A DNA stretch of 64,000 bases from JALZEG01 sp035942255 (GTDB taxonomy: Bacteria; Actinomycetota; CADDZG01; WHSQ01). The position numbers were made by a program, and so were the translations under genes. The stretch is from the NCBI GenBank assembly GCA_035942255.1, contig DASZDG010000148.1, forward strand, positions 1-64,000, in the 5' to 3' direction. Below, piece after piece: positions 25,894 to 34,287 of this stretch (positions are counted from its first letter, which is position 1; each line of letters begins with the position of its first letter). The notes beneath the pieces were generated by a model. That model had not been told where the DNA came from. It did not search any database and saw only the letters and a program-made list of their open reading frames with translations.

Positions 25894-26150
25894 TTGTCGT
25901 CACCTGCGATCGCTCGCCGGACCGCCGGATGCTCGAACCATCGCAGGCCCGCGGCGATCGCCACCGCCTCGACCCGGTTGCGCGCGCCCACCTTCGACCG
26001 GAAGCTCGTGGCGCGGCGGCGGACGGTGACGATCGACACGGACAAGCGCCGGGCGATGGAGTGGTCCTGCAGCCCGTTCGCGACGAGCTCGATCACCTCG
26101 AGCTCCTCGTCCGTGACCGCGTCGCGGTCCGGCTCGCGCCTCTCTTCGAT
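25890..26150 (-). CDS. small LuxR/GerE-type HTH regulator, possible ATC start
   Basis: The C-terminal LuxR-type helix-turn-helix is clear: VTDEELEVIELVANGLQDHSIARRLSVSIVTVRRRATS, then an R-K-GARNRVEAV stretch. The only standard start, GTG 26096, falls inside the first helix. Upstream in frame the LuxR-like residues continue (DAVTDEELE), and there is no other ATG/GTG/TTG before the TGA at 26291-26289. ATC 26150 has GGAGG five bases upstream and would give an 86-residue protein with a complete HTH; this start is inferred. There is no receiver domain. The stop overlaps the VWA gene start (GTGA), so it heads that operon and may autoregulate it. A truncated remnant is possible. Confidence 0.65.
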   Translation of the reverse strand: MEERREPDRDAVTDEELEVIELVANGLQDHSIARRLSVSIVTVRRRATSFRSKVGARNRVEAVAIAAGLRWFEHPAVRRAIAGDDK

Positions 26151-26276
26151 CGCCGCCTCCGGCTGGTGTGCTGCGGCGCGTCTCGCCGCGGACGTCCCTC
26201 CGCCGTGACGACTATCCGCCAGCCATGCGCCGACGGCTCGCCGGGGAGACGCCTCGTGGTCGCCAGCAAACGCGAG

Positions 26277-26307
26277 AAGGGCGCCCCCTCAGAGGAGGCG
26301 CCCTTTT
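26277..26307 (-). terminator. stem-loop between Cys-rich peptide gene and LuxR-type gene
   Basis: AAGGGCGCC at 26277-26285 pairs with GGCGCCCTT at 26297-26305, with an 11-base loop that can extend the stem imperfectly. It starts about 20 bases past the stop of the minus-strand peptide gene at 26326. The U-run is clearer on the plus strand (CCCTTTT) than on the minus strand (CCCTTCTC), so it may act in either direction. Confidence 0.6.
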
Positions 26308-26325
26308 CGGACCGGTACTGTCCCG

Positions 26326-26517
26326 CTAGACCAGGTAGTGGCCCCAGAGGCAGTTGTGCAGGTTCCGGAGGCCCCCGTGGTACGCGAGGCAGTGCAGGAT
26401 GCACCCATGGGGCGTCCCGTCGCCGCACGTCTCGTTGTAGGGGCTCGCCGTCGCTGCCGGCGTCACGCCCAACGCCACCACCGCGCCGAGCGCCACCAGC
26501 ATCCGCCGATACCTCAT
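26326..26517 (-). CDS. small secreted Cys-rich peptide
   Basis: 63-residue precursor: signal peptide (MRYRRMLVALGAVVALGVTP, likely cleaved after ATAS or nearby), then about 38 residues with four cysteines in the spacing C-x7-C-x3-C-x12-C and ending NLHNCLWGHYLV. The ATG has a strong GGGGAGG ribosome site eight bases upstream, which argues for real expression. It is transcribed divergently from a second small Cys-rich secreted gene at 26613, with a palindrome centred between them. I recognise no family; antimicrobial, signalling or wall-associated roles are all open. Confidence 0.7.
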   Translation of the reverse strand: MRYRRMLVALGAVVALGVTPAATASPYNETCGDGTPHGCILHCLAYHGGLRNLHNCLWGHYLV

Positions 26518-26555
26518 GCTCGTACCTCCCCACTAGAGGTTGCCGCTGCCGGCGG

Positions 26556-26573
26556 GAGCATAGACCTATGCTC
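26556..26573. promoter_or_regulatory. palindrome centred between divergent peptide genes
   Basis: GAGCATA-GACC-TATGCTC, a perfect 7-bp inverted repeat. Its edges are 39 bases from the start codon on the left (26517) and 40 bases from the start codon on the right (26613), so it is symmetric between the two genes. TATGCT on each strand also resembles a -10 hexamer, so the element could be an operator, overlapping back-to-back promoters, or both. Confidence 0.6.
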
Positions 26574-26612
26574 GGGGGCCGAACCGGCGGATGCGGACGG
26601 AAGGGGCACCGG

Positions 26613-26768
26613 ATGACGAAGGTGAAGAGGATCCTCGGCGCGACGTTGCTCGCCCTGGCCGGGCTGTCGATCACGGCCCCGCCGGCGAGCGCGTGCGGGG
26701 GCAACGACGTGTGCGACACGATCAACGAGGTCTGCAGGACGGCGCTGCACGTGTACTGCCTCAGGTAG
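26613..26768 (+). CDS. small secreted Cys-rich peptide
   Basis: 51-residue precursor: Lys/Arg-containing n-region and hydrophobic core (MTKVKRILGATLLALAGLSI), cleavage likely after ASA, then a ~24-residue mature peptide with four cysteines spaced C-x5-C-x6-C-x7-C (motif G-NDVC, NEVC). AAGGGG lies six bases before the ATG. It resembles the peptide encoded at 61599-61766 (C-x5-C-x7-C-x11-C, SEVC, MTVC), suggesting a paralogous family. The stop codon overlaps the 3' end of the convergent LOG-like gene by eight bases. Confidence 0.7.
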   Translation: MTKVKRILGATLLALAGLSITAPPASACGGNDVCDTINEVCRTALHVYCLR

Positions 26769-27231
26769 CGAGGCGGAGCGCGGCGTCCACGGCCGCGCCG
26801 GCAGAATCCACGCGCACGATCGTCTCGTCGGCGATGCCGGACTTGGACAGCTCCCACGTCCCGAGCCCGACCACCGGCCGGCCGATCTTCAACGCGAACG
26901 CGATCTCCGACAGCGTCCCGAACTCCCCTCCGACCGCGACGACGACGTCGCTCGCCCGCACGATCAGAGCGTTGCGCATCTCGCCCATGCCCGTCGGCAG
27001 CGCGACGTCGACGTAGTCGTTGGCGTCGGCGCGGCTCGCTCCCGGGAGGATTCCGACCGCAGTGCCCCCGGCGGTGCGGCAGCCGCGGCAGACCGCTTCC
27101 ATCACGCCGCCGAGGCCCCCGCAGAGCACGATCGCGCCGCGCTCGGCCAGGCCGCGGCCGACGGACTCGGCGGCCTCCGCGAGGGAGGCGTCCGCGACGC
27201 CCGCGCCGACTACGGCGACGTAGGGCTGCAC
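26761..27231 (-). CDS. LOG/TIGR00725-like nucleotide-binding protein
   Basis: 156-residue Rossmann-like protein. It opens with YVAVVGAGVAD and has the family's GGLGGVMEAVCRGCRTAGG nucleotide-binding loop, GILPG, and VVAVGGEFGTLSEIAFALKIGRPVVGLG. These mark the lysine-decarboxylase-like/LOG superfamily, some members of which are phosphoribohydrolases of nucleotide-type substrates; the substrate here is unknown. The GTG start at 27231 is 4 bases after the hemW stop. No ATG is available before MEAVC, which is inside the fold. Confidence 0.82.
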   Translation of the reverse strand: MQPYVAVVGAGVADASLAEAAESVGRGLAERGAIVLCGGLGGVMEAVCRGCRTAGGTAVGILPGASRADANDYVDVALPTGMGEMRNALIVRASDVVVAVGGEFGTLSEIAFALKIGRPVVGLGTWELSKSGIADETIVRVDSAGAAVDAALRLAT

Positions 27232-27235
27232 TTCC

Positions 27236-28423
27236 TCAGAGGAACCGGCAGAGGATGTCGTTCGCGACGAGCGTCCCCCGCGCCGACAGCCGCAGGTGCT
27301 CGTCCGCGCGCTCGAGCCACCCCGCCGCGCGGAGCTCGCTCGCAGTGCGTTCGGTCGCGGCGCGTCCCGTCGGGTAGCGGTCGAAGAACGACGGCTCGTG
27401 CACGCCGCCGGCAAGGCGCAGCCCGAGGACGATCGCCTCGTGCGCCCGCTCCTCCGCCGCGAGGTGCTCGCTTCCCGCCTCCGTCGGCGTCCCCGCCGTT
27501 GCCGCGGCGACGAAGTCGCGCGGCAGGCGGGTCTTCCAGTAGCGCCGCCCGGCGCGGTGGCCGTGAGCGCCCGCGCCGAAGCCCGCATAGTCGCCCGCGC
27601 TCCAGTAGAGGACGTTGTGCCGCGACGCGTAGCCGGGCCGCGCCCAGTTCGACACCTCGTACCGGACGAACCCGGCGGCCTCGAGCACGTCGCTCGCGTG
27701 TCCGTGCCGCTCCGCCTGGACGTCCGGGTCGACGTCGGGCTCTCGTCCCGTCTTGATCAGGGTCGCGAGAGGTGTGCCCTCCTCGATCGTGAGCGCATAC
27801 GCGGACACGTGGGCGGTCCCCGCGGCGACGATGCCGTCGAGCGACCGCGTCCAGTCCTCGGGGCGTTCCCACGGCGACCCGAAGATGAGGTCGGCGTTGA
27901 GATCGGTGGCGCCCGCGCGCTGCGCCGCCGCGAGGGCATCCAGCGCGGTCTCGGCCGAGTGCGTGCGCCCGAGGCGCGCGAGCACGTGCGGCGCGAGCGA
28001 CTGCACGCCGACCGAGAAGCGGTTGAACCCCGCGTCGAGGAGCTCCGCGAACGTCTTCTCGTCGACGGTCTCGGGGTTCGCCTCGACCGTGATCTCGGCC
28101 CCCGGCGCGATCTCGACGGCGTCCCGGACCGCGTCGAGGATCCGCCCAAGCTGCGCCGGCCGCAGCAGCGTCGGCGTCCCGCCTCCGAAGAAGACCGACG
28201 TTGCGGGACCGGGATGGTCGGAGGAGGTACCGATCTCGCGCTCGAGGGCCGCAACGTACGGCTCGTGCAGCGCGTCGAGGCCCTCGTAGGTGTTGAAGTC
28301 GCAGTAATGGCACCGGTGGCGGCAGAACGGCACGTGGACGTAGACGCCGTAGCCGGGATCTGCGTGCCAGGACCCGTCCCGGCGGCCGAGCCGCGTCTCC
28401 ACGGCAGAGGAGTTCGTCACCAA
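27236..28423 (-). CDS. hemW: radical-SAM heme chaperone HemW
   Basis: 395-residue radical-SAM protein of the HemW family, formerly annotated as oxygen-independent coproporphyrinogen oxidase. The cluster motif CRHRCHYC holds Cys34, Cys38 and Cys41 followed by DF, typical of HemW (CxxxCxxC-F/D). GGGTP near 82, the E-NPET motif near 117-121 and the C-terminal HemN_C region are present. It inserts or carries heme rather than oxidising coproporphyrinogen. The start appears to be TTG 28423 with GTG as the next codon, and no strong ribosome site. It lies downstream of lepA, the common lepA-hemW order, though an MNT gene separates them. Confidence 0.92.
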   Translation of the reverse strand: MVTNSSAVETRLGRRDGSWHADPGYGVYVHVPFCRHRCHYCDFNTYEGLDALHEPYVAALEREIGTSSDHPGPATSVFFGGGTPTLLRPAQLGRILDAVRDAVEIAPGAEITVEANPETVDEKTFAELLDAGFNRFSVGVQSLAPHVLARLGRTHSAETALDALAAAQRAGATDLNADLIFGSPWERPEDWTRSLDGIVAAGTAHVSAYALTIEEGTPLATLIKTGREPDVDPDVQAERHGHASDVLEAAGFVRYEVSNWARPGYASRHNVLYWSAGDYAGFGAGAHGHRAGRRYWKTRLPRDFVAAATAGTPTEAGSEHLAAEERAHEAIVLGLRLAGGVHEPSFFDRYPTGRAATERTASELRAAGWLERADEHLRLSARGTLVANDILCRFL

Positions 28424-28577
28424 CTCATCTTAGGCATTGGGTGACCTACGGCCCCACACCCGCGTCAGTCCCAGGCTGTTCTCCGCCAGCAGACGCTTGA
28501 CGCTCTCGCGCATGGACGGCGACGCACACTTGCGACTCGCTCGATCGCGTCGGGGCTTTTGGAACCGCTCGCGGTCG
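28424..28577. other. 154-base gap between hemW and the MNT gene
   Basis: No protein with a recognisable family is seen. The minus strand can encode about 27 residues (MRESVKRLLAENSLGLTRVWG...) ending in a TAA at about 28433-28431, but no support exists beyond an ATG. In this position one would look for a HEPN partner of the adjacent MNT gene; none is visible. Confidence 0.4.
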
Positions 28578-28880
28578 CTACGCGGCGACAACGAGCCGTC
28601 GGGCCTCTTGGAGGACCTGATCTCTCATGCGTGGACGCAACCCCGCGGCCGTCGTGACGTCGACCCGAACCCCGAGGAACTCCGACAACGCCGTCTGCAT
28701 CCGGATCAGGTCGAACAGAGTCGTACCCGGCCGGACCTCCACGAGAAGGTCGAGGTCGCTGTCGGGGCGGGCTTCCCCACGCGCGCGCGAGCCAAAGACG
28801 CTGACCGCCGTGGCGCCGTTGGCCTCGGCGATCGCGATGATCCGCTCGACTGAAGAAGCGTCCTTCAGGAAATCACCCAC
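28578..28880 (-). CDS. MNT-type minimal nucleotidyltransferase (orphan)
   Basis: 100-residue protein with the polymerase-beta-like core motif GSRARGEARPDSDLDLLVE (GS-x10-D-x-D) near residues 30-48 and a distal V-D-V acidic position (RVDVTTA near 73). These are the metal/NTP ligands of MNT proteins, which usually form HEPN/MNT toxin-antitoxin pairs in which the MNT adenylylates the HEPN toxin. No HEPN gene is present on either side (lepA upstream, hemW downstream), so it is an orphan or remnant. GTG start with poor ribosome site. Confidence 0.85.
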   Translation of the reverse strand: MGDFLKDASSVERIIAIAEANGATAVSVFGSRARGEARPDSDLDLLVEVRPGTTLFDLIRMQTALSEFLGVRVDVTTAAGLRPRMRDQVLQEARRLVVAA

Positions 28881-28929
28881 GAAAACAGAATACCCAGTCG
28901 ATGCATCCCACCGTCGGCGCGAACCGTGG

Positions 28930-30744
<1,815 letters not shown>

Positions 30745-30785
30745 GCGCGACGAACCTACTAGAGGTGGGGCCGCATCCCGCCGCC

Positions 30786-31223
30786 TCAGCCCTCGAGTAT
30801 CTGCTTGAGCCGCTCGAGGTCGGTGCGGTTCGCGCGGCGCATCGCGCGCGCCATCACGGGGGCCGCGATCTTCCCGAAGCCAGAGGGCTCCCCGCGGTTG
30901 CGCAACGTCATCGTCGTGCCGCCGCCGGGGGTGTCCCGCCACGAATAGGTCGTCTCCATCGCGAACGGGCCCTCCGCCGTCGCCATCGCGAGCCGCTCCC
31001 CGGGCACGAGGTCCCTCACCTCGTACGTATACGCGATCGTCCTGCCCAGGAACTGAGCGACGAAGGCGACCCGGCTGCCGTTCCGCAACGGCGGTGCCGA
31101 CTTCCATTCGACGCGCTTGATGTTGCGGTACCAAGCGGTCGCGTTGCCCGGGTCCGCGGCGTACGCGGCGACCTCCTCCCGCGGCCGCGCGATGTCGATC
31201 TCGGTCACGACGTCGACGTTCAC
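30786..31223 (-). CDS. SRPBCC-fold (polyketide cyclase/dehydrase-like) protein
   Basis: 145-residue START/Bet v1-like protein with DVVTEIDIARPREEVAAYAADPGNATAWYRNIKRVEW at the N-terminus, a VRDLVPGERLAMATAEGPFAMETTYSW strand block and a long C-terminal helix (AAPVMARAMRRANRTDLERLKQILEG). The family binds hydrophobic ligands; a specific ligand cannot be named. GTG 31223 overlaps the stop of the upstream SRPBCC gene by four bases (GTGA), so it is the third gene of the arsR-SRPBCC-SRPBCC operon. Confidence 0.87.
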   Translation of the reverse strand: MNVDVVTEIDIARPREEVAAYAADPGNATAWYRNIKRVEWKSAPPLRNGSRVAFVAQFLGRTIAYTYEVRDLVPGERLAMATAEGPFAMETTYSWRDTPGGGTTMTLRNRGEPSGFGKIAAPVMARAMRRANRTDLERLKQILEG

Positions 31224-31648
31224 GGCGCGTTCGGTCCCGGGTCGTCGCCGCCGGCTACCGCCGCAAGCCGCGACGCGTAGTGCTCCCACCCATGGCGGTG
31301 TATCTCCACCTGGTCCGGCGGCAGGTCCTTGTGCGTGAGCCGGATCAACGTCCCGTCGCCGGTGCCGAGCAGCTCGATCACCACCGTCGTGGATCCCGGC
31401 GCGACCGGAGGCCCCTGCTCCCATCCCCACGTGAACACGACGCGCTCGTTCTCGACGACCTCGACGACGCGTCCGGACGCGAACCCGTCCCCGGTGACGT
31501 TGACGCGCCAGACGCCGCCGGGCACGAGGTCGATCTCGGCCTCGGTCCCCTGCCACGCCGTCCACTTCGCCGCGTCGGCGAAGTACGCGAACACCTTCTC
31601 GGGCGGCGCGTTCACGTGCCGTTCGACGACGAGGTCACCGCCGGTCAT
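31220..31648 (-). CDS. AHSA1/SRPBCC-domain protein
   Basis: 142-residue protein of the AHSA1-like SRPBCC group: LVVERHVNAPPEKVFAYFADAAKWTAWQG, then V--V-EN-RVVFTWGWE and a STTVVIELLGTGDGTLIRLTHKDLP block, ending in a helix with a conserved GWEHY. ATG 31648 overlaps the ArsR stop by four bases (ATGA). ArsR-AHSA1 pairs of this kind are common in soil actinobacteria and are usually thought to be ligand-responsive modules; ligand unknown. Confidence 0.9.
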   Translation of the reverse strand: MTGGDLVVERHVNAPPEKVFAYFADAAKWTAWQGTEAEIDLVPGGVWRVNVTGDGFASGRVVEVVENERVVFTWGWEQGPPVAPGSTTVVIELLGTGDGTLIRLTHKDLPPDQVEIHRHGWEHYASRLAAVAGGDDPGPNAP

Positions 31649-31929
31649 CACTCCTCCTCCACGAGCCGCGCGAGACGGTCGAGCGACTGGCTCCACATGC
31701 GTTCGAGCAGCGGACGAAGCGGGCCGAGCGCCTCTCTCTCCGCGCGGTACAGACGAGCCCGGCCATCCCGCCGGACGGAGACGAAGCCGGCATCGCGCAA
31801 CACGCCGAGGTGCTGTGACACCGCGGGAAAGCTCACGTCGAAGCGGGCGGCTATGTCCCCCGCCGCGAGCTCCCGATCCCACACGAGGCGGAGTATCTCC
31901 CGGCGGCGGGGCTCCGCCACTACCTGCAA
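31648..31929 (-). CDS. ArsR-family transcriptional regulator
   Basis: 93-residue winged-helix regulator: EPRRREILRLVWDRELAAGDIAARFDVSFPAVSQHLGVLRDAGFVSVRRDGRARLYRAEREALGPL, the standard ArsR HTH and wing. There are no clustered Cys residues for metal sensing, so it is probably of the SdpR type that senses a partner or ligand rather than arsenic. TTG 31929 is chosen; GTG 31920 is possible. It is divergent from another SRPBCC gene at 32008 and likely regulates both sides. Confidence 0.92.
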   Translation of the reverse strand: MQVVAEPRRREILRLVWDRELAAGDIAARFDVSFPAVSQHLGVLRDAGFVSVRRDGRARLYRAEREALGPLRPLLERMWSQSLDRLARLVEEE

Positions 31930-31975
31930 CGCGTCCAGTGCCTGCTCCCTTTGACGGTCTCCGGCAGACGGATAT

Positions 31976-31995
31976 ATTTAAGCGAAGACTAAAGT
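31976..31995. promoter_or_regulatory. possible ArsR operator in divergent gap
   Basis: The AT-rich sequence ATTTAAGCGAAGACTAAAGT is an imperfect inverted repeat (half-site A-TT-AG) located between the divergent arsR and SRPBCC genes, just before the AAGGAGG ribosome site of the latter. ArsR operators commonly have this size and place. The symmetry is weak, so this is only a candidate. Confidence 0.3.
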
Positions 31996-32007
31996 AAGGA
32001 GGAACCG

Positions 32008-32433
32008 ATGGCAACGATCCTCTTGCGGGTCCCCGTCGACGCGACCCCCGACGCGGTCTACGAGGCCTTGTCCACGTCGGATGGCGTGAACGGGTGGTGG
32101 AGCAACCACACGGAGGGCCCCGCGGGGCCGGGGTCGCAGATGAAGGTGGCGTTCCCCGAGGCCCCCATCACGTTCGACTTCGAGGTCACGCGGGACGATC
32201 CCGGCACGGGCGTCGAGTGGCACTGCCTCGCAGGGCCCCCGGAATGGGTGGGCACGGACGTCCGCTTCGACATCGGCACCGGCGACGAGGGCACGAGCGT
32301 GCTCTTCTCGCACGACGGGTGGGCGACGACGGAAGAGTCGTTCCCGTTCATTGCCTACTCTTGGGCCCAGATCCTGCCGCGCCTGAAGGCCTTGGCCGAG
32401 ACCGGGGAGCGCAGGCCGTTCTTCGACTTCTAG
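32008..32433 (+). CDS. SRPBCC/AHSA1-domain protein
   Basis: 141-residue START-like protein (MATILLRVPVDATPDAVYEALSTSDGVNGWWSN; TFDFEVTRDDPGTGVEWHCLAGPPEWVGTDVRFDI; TSVLFSHDGWATTEESF) ending in a helix with YSWAQILPRLKALAETG. This AHSA1 pattern is the third SRPBCC gene at this locus. AAGGAGG lies five bases before the ATG. Divergent from arsR, and probably under its control. Confidence 0.9.
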   Translation: MATILLRVPVDATPDAVYEALSTSDGVNGWWSNHTEGPAGPGSQMKVAFPEAPITFDFEVTRDDPGTGVEWHCLAGPPEWVGTDVRFDIGTGDEGTSVLFSHDGWATTEESFPFIAYSWAQILPRLKALAETGERRPFFDF

Positions 32434-32489
32434 GGGGGCCTTCTGCTATCCTCTCGCACCTAATCCCTGGAAGGAACGGTGCTTTCGGC

Positions 32490-32753
32490 ATGGCCAACAT
32501 CAAGAGCCAGATAAAGAGGAACCGTCAGAACGAAGAGCGCAGGCAGCGCAACAAGTCGACGCGCTCGGCGCTGAAGACGCGCATCAAGCGGTTCAACGAG
32601 ACGGTCGAGTCCGGCGACTCCGACGCGGCGCAGCAGGCGTTCCGCGACGCTACGAGGGCCCTCGACAAGGCGGCAGCGAAGGGCGTGCTCCACAAGAACA
32701 CGGCTTCGAACAAGAAGTCCCGCCTCGCCAAGCGCCTCCAGCGCTCTAGCTAG
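32490..32753 (+). CDS. rpsT: 30S ribosomal protein S20
   Basis: 87 residues, basic and helical: MANIKSQIKRNRQNEERRQRNKS, then a central acidic helix (NETVESGDSDAAQQAFRDATRALDKAAAKGVLHKNTASNKKSRLAKRL) typical of S20. S20 binds 16S rRNA early in 30S assembly. AAGGA lies about 14 bases upstream of the ATG, which is long. It converges with holA, their stop codons overlapping by four bases in CTAG. Confidence 0.97.
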   Translation: MANIKSQIKRNRQNEERRQRNKSTRSALKTRIKRFNETVESGDSDAAQQAFRDATRALDKAAAKGVLHKNTASNKKSRLAKRLQRSS

Positions 32754-33694
32754 CTCCGCATAAGGCTCATCTGCCCGGTAACTATCTGAACGACCGCGCG
32801 CTCGAGCGCGGCCTCCGGCGGCAGGTCACCGCCCTTCATCTCCACGTCGGTAGCGGCGAGGACGGTCATCGCCTCGACGAGCTCCTCCTCGCGATACGAC
32901 CGGCACTGCCGCTGGAGCCTCTCCGCCCGCCACGACGGCAGCCCCATCGCGTCGCCCACGGCCTTCGCGTCGAGGTCGGCGAAGCGGCGGGCGCGCAGCA
33001 TCCGGCGCACCTGCGAGCTGAGCGCGCCGAACACCATCAGCGGCTCGTCGCCCTGCTCCAGCAGCCGCCGCAGCGCGGTCATCGCCACCGCCAGTCGCCG
33101 CTCCCCCACCGCGTCCTGGAACGCGAACACGCGCTCGTCGGCGAACCTCGGGAACGCCTTGCGGACCTCCGCGGCCCCCACGGTCGCCCCGGCCCCCAGC
33201 GCCGTCGCCAGCTGCGACAGCGCGCCGTCCAGGTCGCGCAGCTCGGTACCGACCGAGTCGAGCAGAGCCCAACCCGCACGGTCGTCGACCCGCAGCTTGT
33301 GCTCGCGCCCTCGCTCCCTGATCCACCCGACGAGCCGCCGCCCCTTGGGGGCCTCCAGCGCGACGAACGATCCCGCGGAGCGCATCGCGGCGTCGAGCTT
33401 CGTCCTCCCGGTCGCTACGAGGACGAGCACGGCCGAAGGCGACGGTGACTCGAGATAGCGGGTGAGCGCTTCGACCGCTTCCTTGGAGAGGTCCTGCGCG
33501 TCGCGGACCACGACGAGCCTCCGGCCCCCGAGCAGCGACGGCGTGTCGAGCGCCCCCAGCAGCTCCGCCGCGGGCACGTCACCACCGAACGAGGCCTCCG
33601 ACAGCGGGTCGGTCCCGGCCTCGGCCCGGATCCGGTCGATCGCCTCCTCCGCGAGGAACGTCTCGCCGGAGAGCAGGTACGCGTTCGAGCTCAT
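32750..33694 (-). CDS. holA: DNA polymerase III subunit delta
   Basis: Clamp-loader delta subunit that opens the beta clamp. The 314-residue protein has a domain I opening LLSGETFLAEEAIDRIR, SLLGGRRLVVVRDAQ, a central LVLVATGRTKLDAAMRS, a GWIRERGREHKLRVDDRAGWALLDSVGTELRDLDGALSQLA segment, and a C-terminal helical collar (RRLLEQGDEPLMVFGALSSQVRRMLRARRF). The P-loop is degenerate, as expected for delta. ATG overlaps the stop of the small gene upstream by four bases; GGGAGG is almost adjacent to the ATG. Confidence 0.94.
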   Translation of the reverse strand: MSSNAYLLSGETFLAEEAIDRIRAEAGTDPLSEASFGGDVPAAELLGALDTPSLLGGRRLVVVRDAQDLSKEAVEALTRYLESPSPSAVLVLVATGRTKLDAAMRSAGSFVALEAPKGRRLVGWIRERGREHKLRVDDRAGWALLDSVGTELRDLDGALSQLATALGAGATVGAAEVRKAFPRFADERVFAFQDAVGERRLAVAMTALRRLLEQGDEPLMVFGALSSQVRRMLRARRFADLDAKAVGDAMGLPSWRAERLQRQCRSYREEELVEAMTVLAATDVEMKGGDLPPEAALERAVVQIVTGQMSLMRS

Positions 33695-33885
33695 CCCTCC
33701 CGGAGCCCCATCCGGTAGAGGGTCTCGTCGCCGTGTACCAGCGACACCGTCTCGGCCCCCTCGTCGAGCAGCGACGACCACTCCGCGCCCATCCACGCCT
33801 CGGCCTCTTCCTTCGAAGCGAACGGGTCCGTCCGGCGCATCTCGCCGCCGCCGGCGTCGTGCAGCTTCCAGACGTAGTCGGGCAT
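33691..33885 (-). CDS. hypothetical small protein upstream of holA
   Basis: 64 residues (MPDYVWKLHDAGGGEMRRTDPFASKEEAEAWMGAEWSSLLDEGAETVSLVHGDETLYRMGL). A compact alpha/beta protein with no known motif; the F-SKEEAEAWMG--W--LL--G---V-L pattern looks like a small fold seen as a hypothetical protein in actinobacteria. Its TGA overlaps the holA ATG (ATGA), supporting translation. Function unknown. Confidence 0.75.
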   Translation of the reverse strand: MPDYVWKLHDAGGGEMRRTDPFASKEEAEAWMGAEWSSLLDEGAETVSLVHGDETLYRMGLREG

Positions 33886-33900
33886 GCCGCCGACCCTACG

Positions 33901-34272
33901 TCAGCGGGCAGCCTCGAACAGAAACGTCGCGATCGTCAGGAGGATGCCGCCGACGGCGATCCCCCACACCGCGAGCTCGAGCGACGAGACGCTCTCGATG
34001 TCGGGGTGCTCGGAGGCGATGCGGGCGATGATGCTGCGGCGGCCGAACTGACCCCGTCCGGTCCCCCTCCCGGTCATCCACCCCTCCTGAGGTTCGGTGG
34101 CGCCGAGAAGCCCGCCCGCCAGCGTCGCCAGCCCCGCGATCAGCACGCCCGTCGCGATCCCGTACAGGATCGTCCGGTCGGCGAGCAGCGCGTAGACGAC
34201 TCCGCCGAGCGTTCCGGCGGCGCCCGCGAGCAGGATCGAGGCGGCGATCGACTTCAGGTGGTAGAGGCTCAT
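33901..34272 (-). CDS. hypothetical membrane protein
   Basis: 123 residues with three hydrophobic spans (about 9-30, 36-58 and 98-118) and a short polar cytoplasmic or periplasmic loop (TEPQEGWMTGRGTGRGQFGRRS). No named family. It lies 15 bases downstream of comEC on the same strand; the ATG at 34272 has no strong ribosome site. Could be part of the com operon or merely cotranscribed with it. Confidence 0.65.
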   Translation of the reverse strand: MSLYHLKSIAASILLAGAAGTLGGVVYALLADRTILYGIATGVLIAGLATLAGGLLGATEPQEGWMTGRGTGRGQFGRRSIIARIASEHPDIESVSSLELAVWGIAVGGILLTIATFLFEAAR

Positions 34273-34287
34273 GGTCCGGCTCGAAGA

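Noticed and set aside
32421..32460. rpsT promoter (TTCGAC/TATCCT)
   Set aside because: 19-base spacing and poor -35; not convincing.
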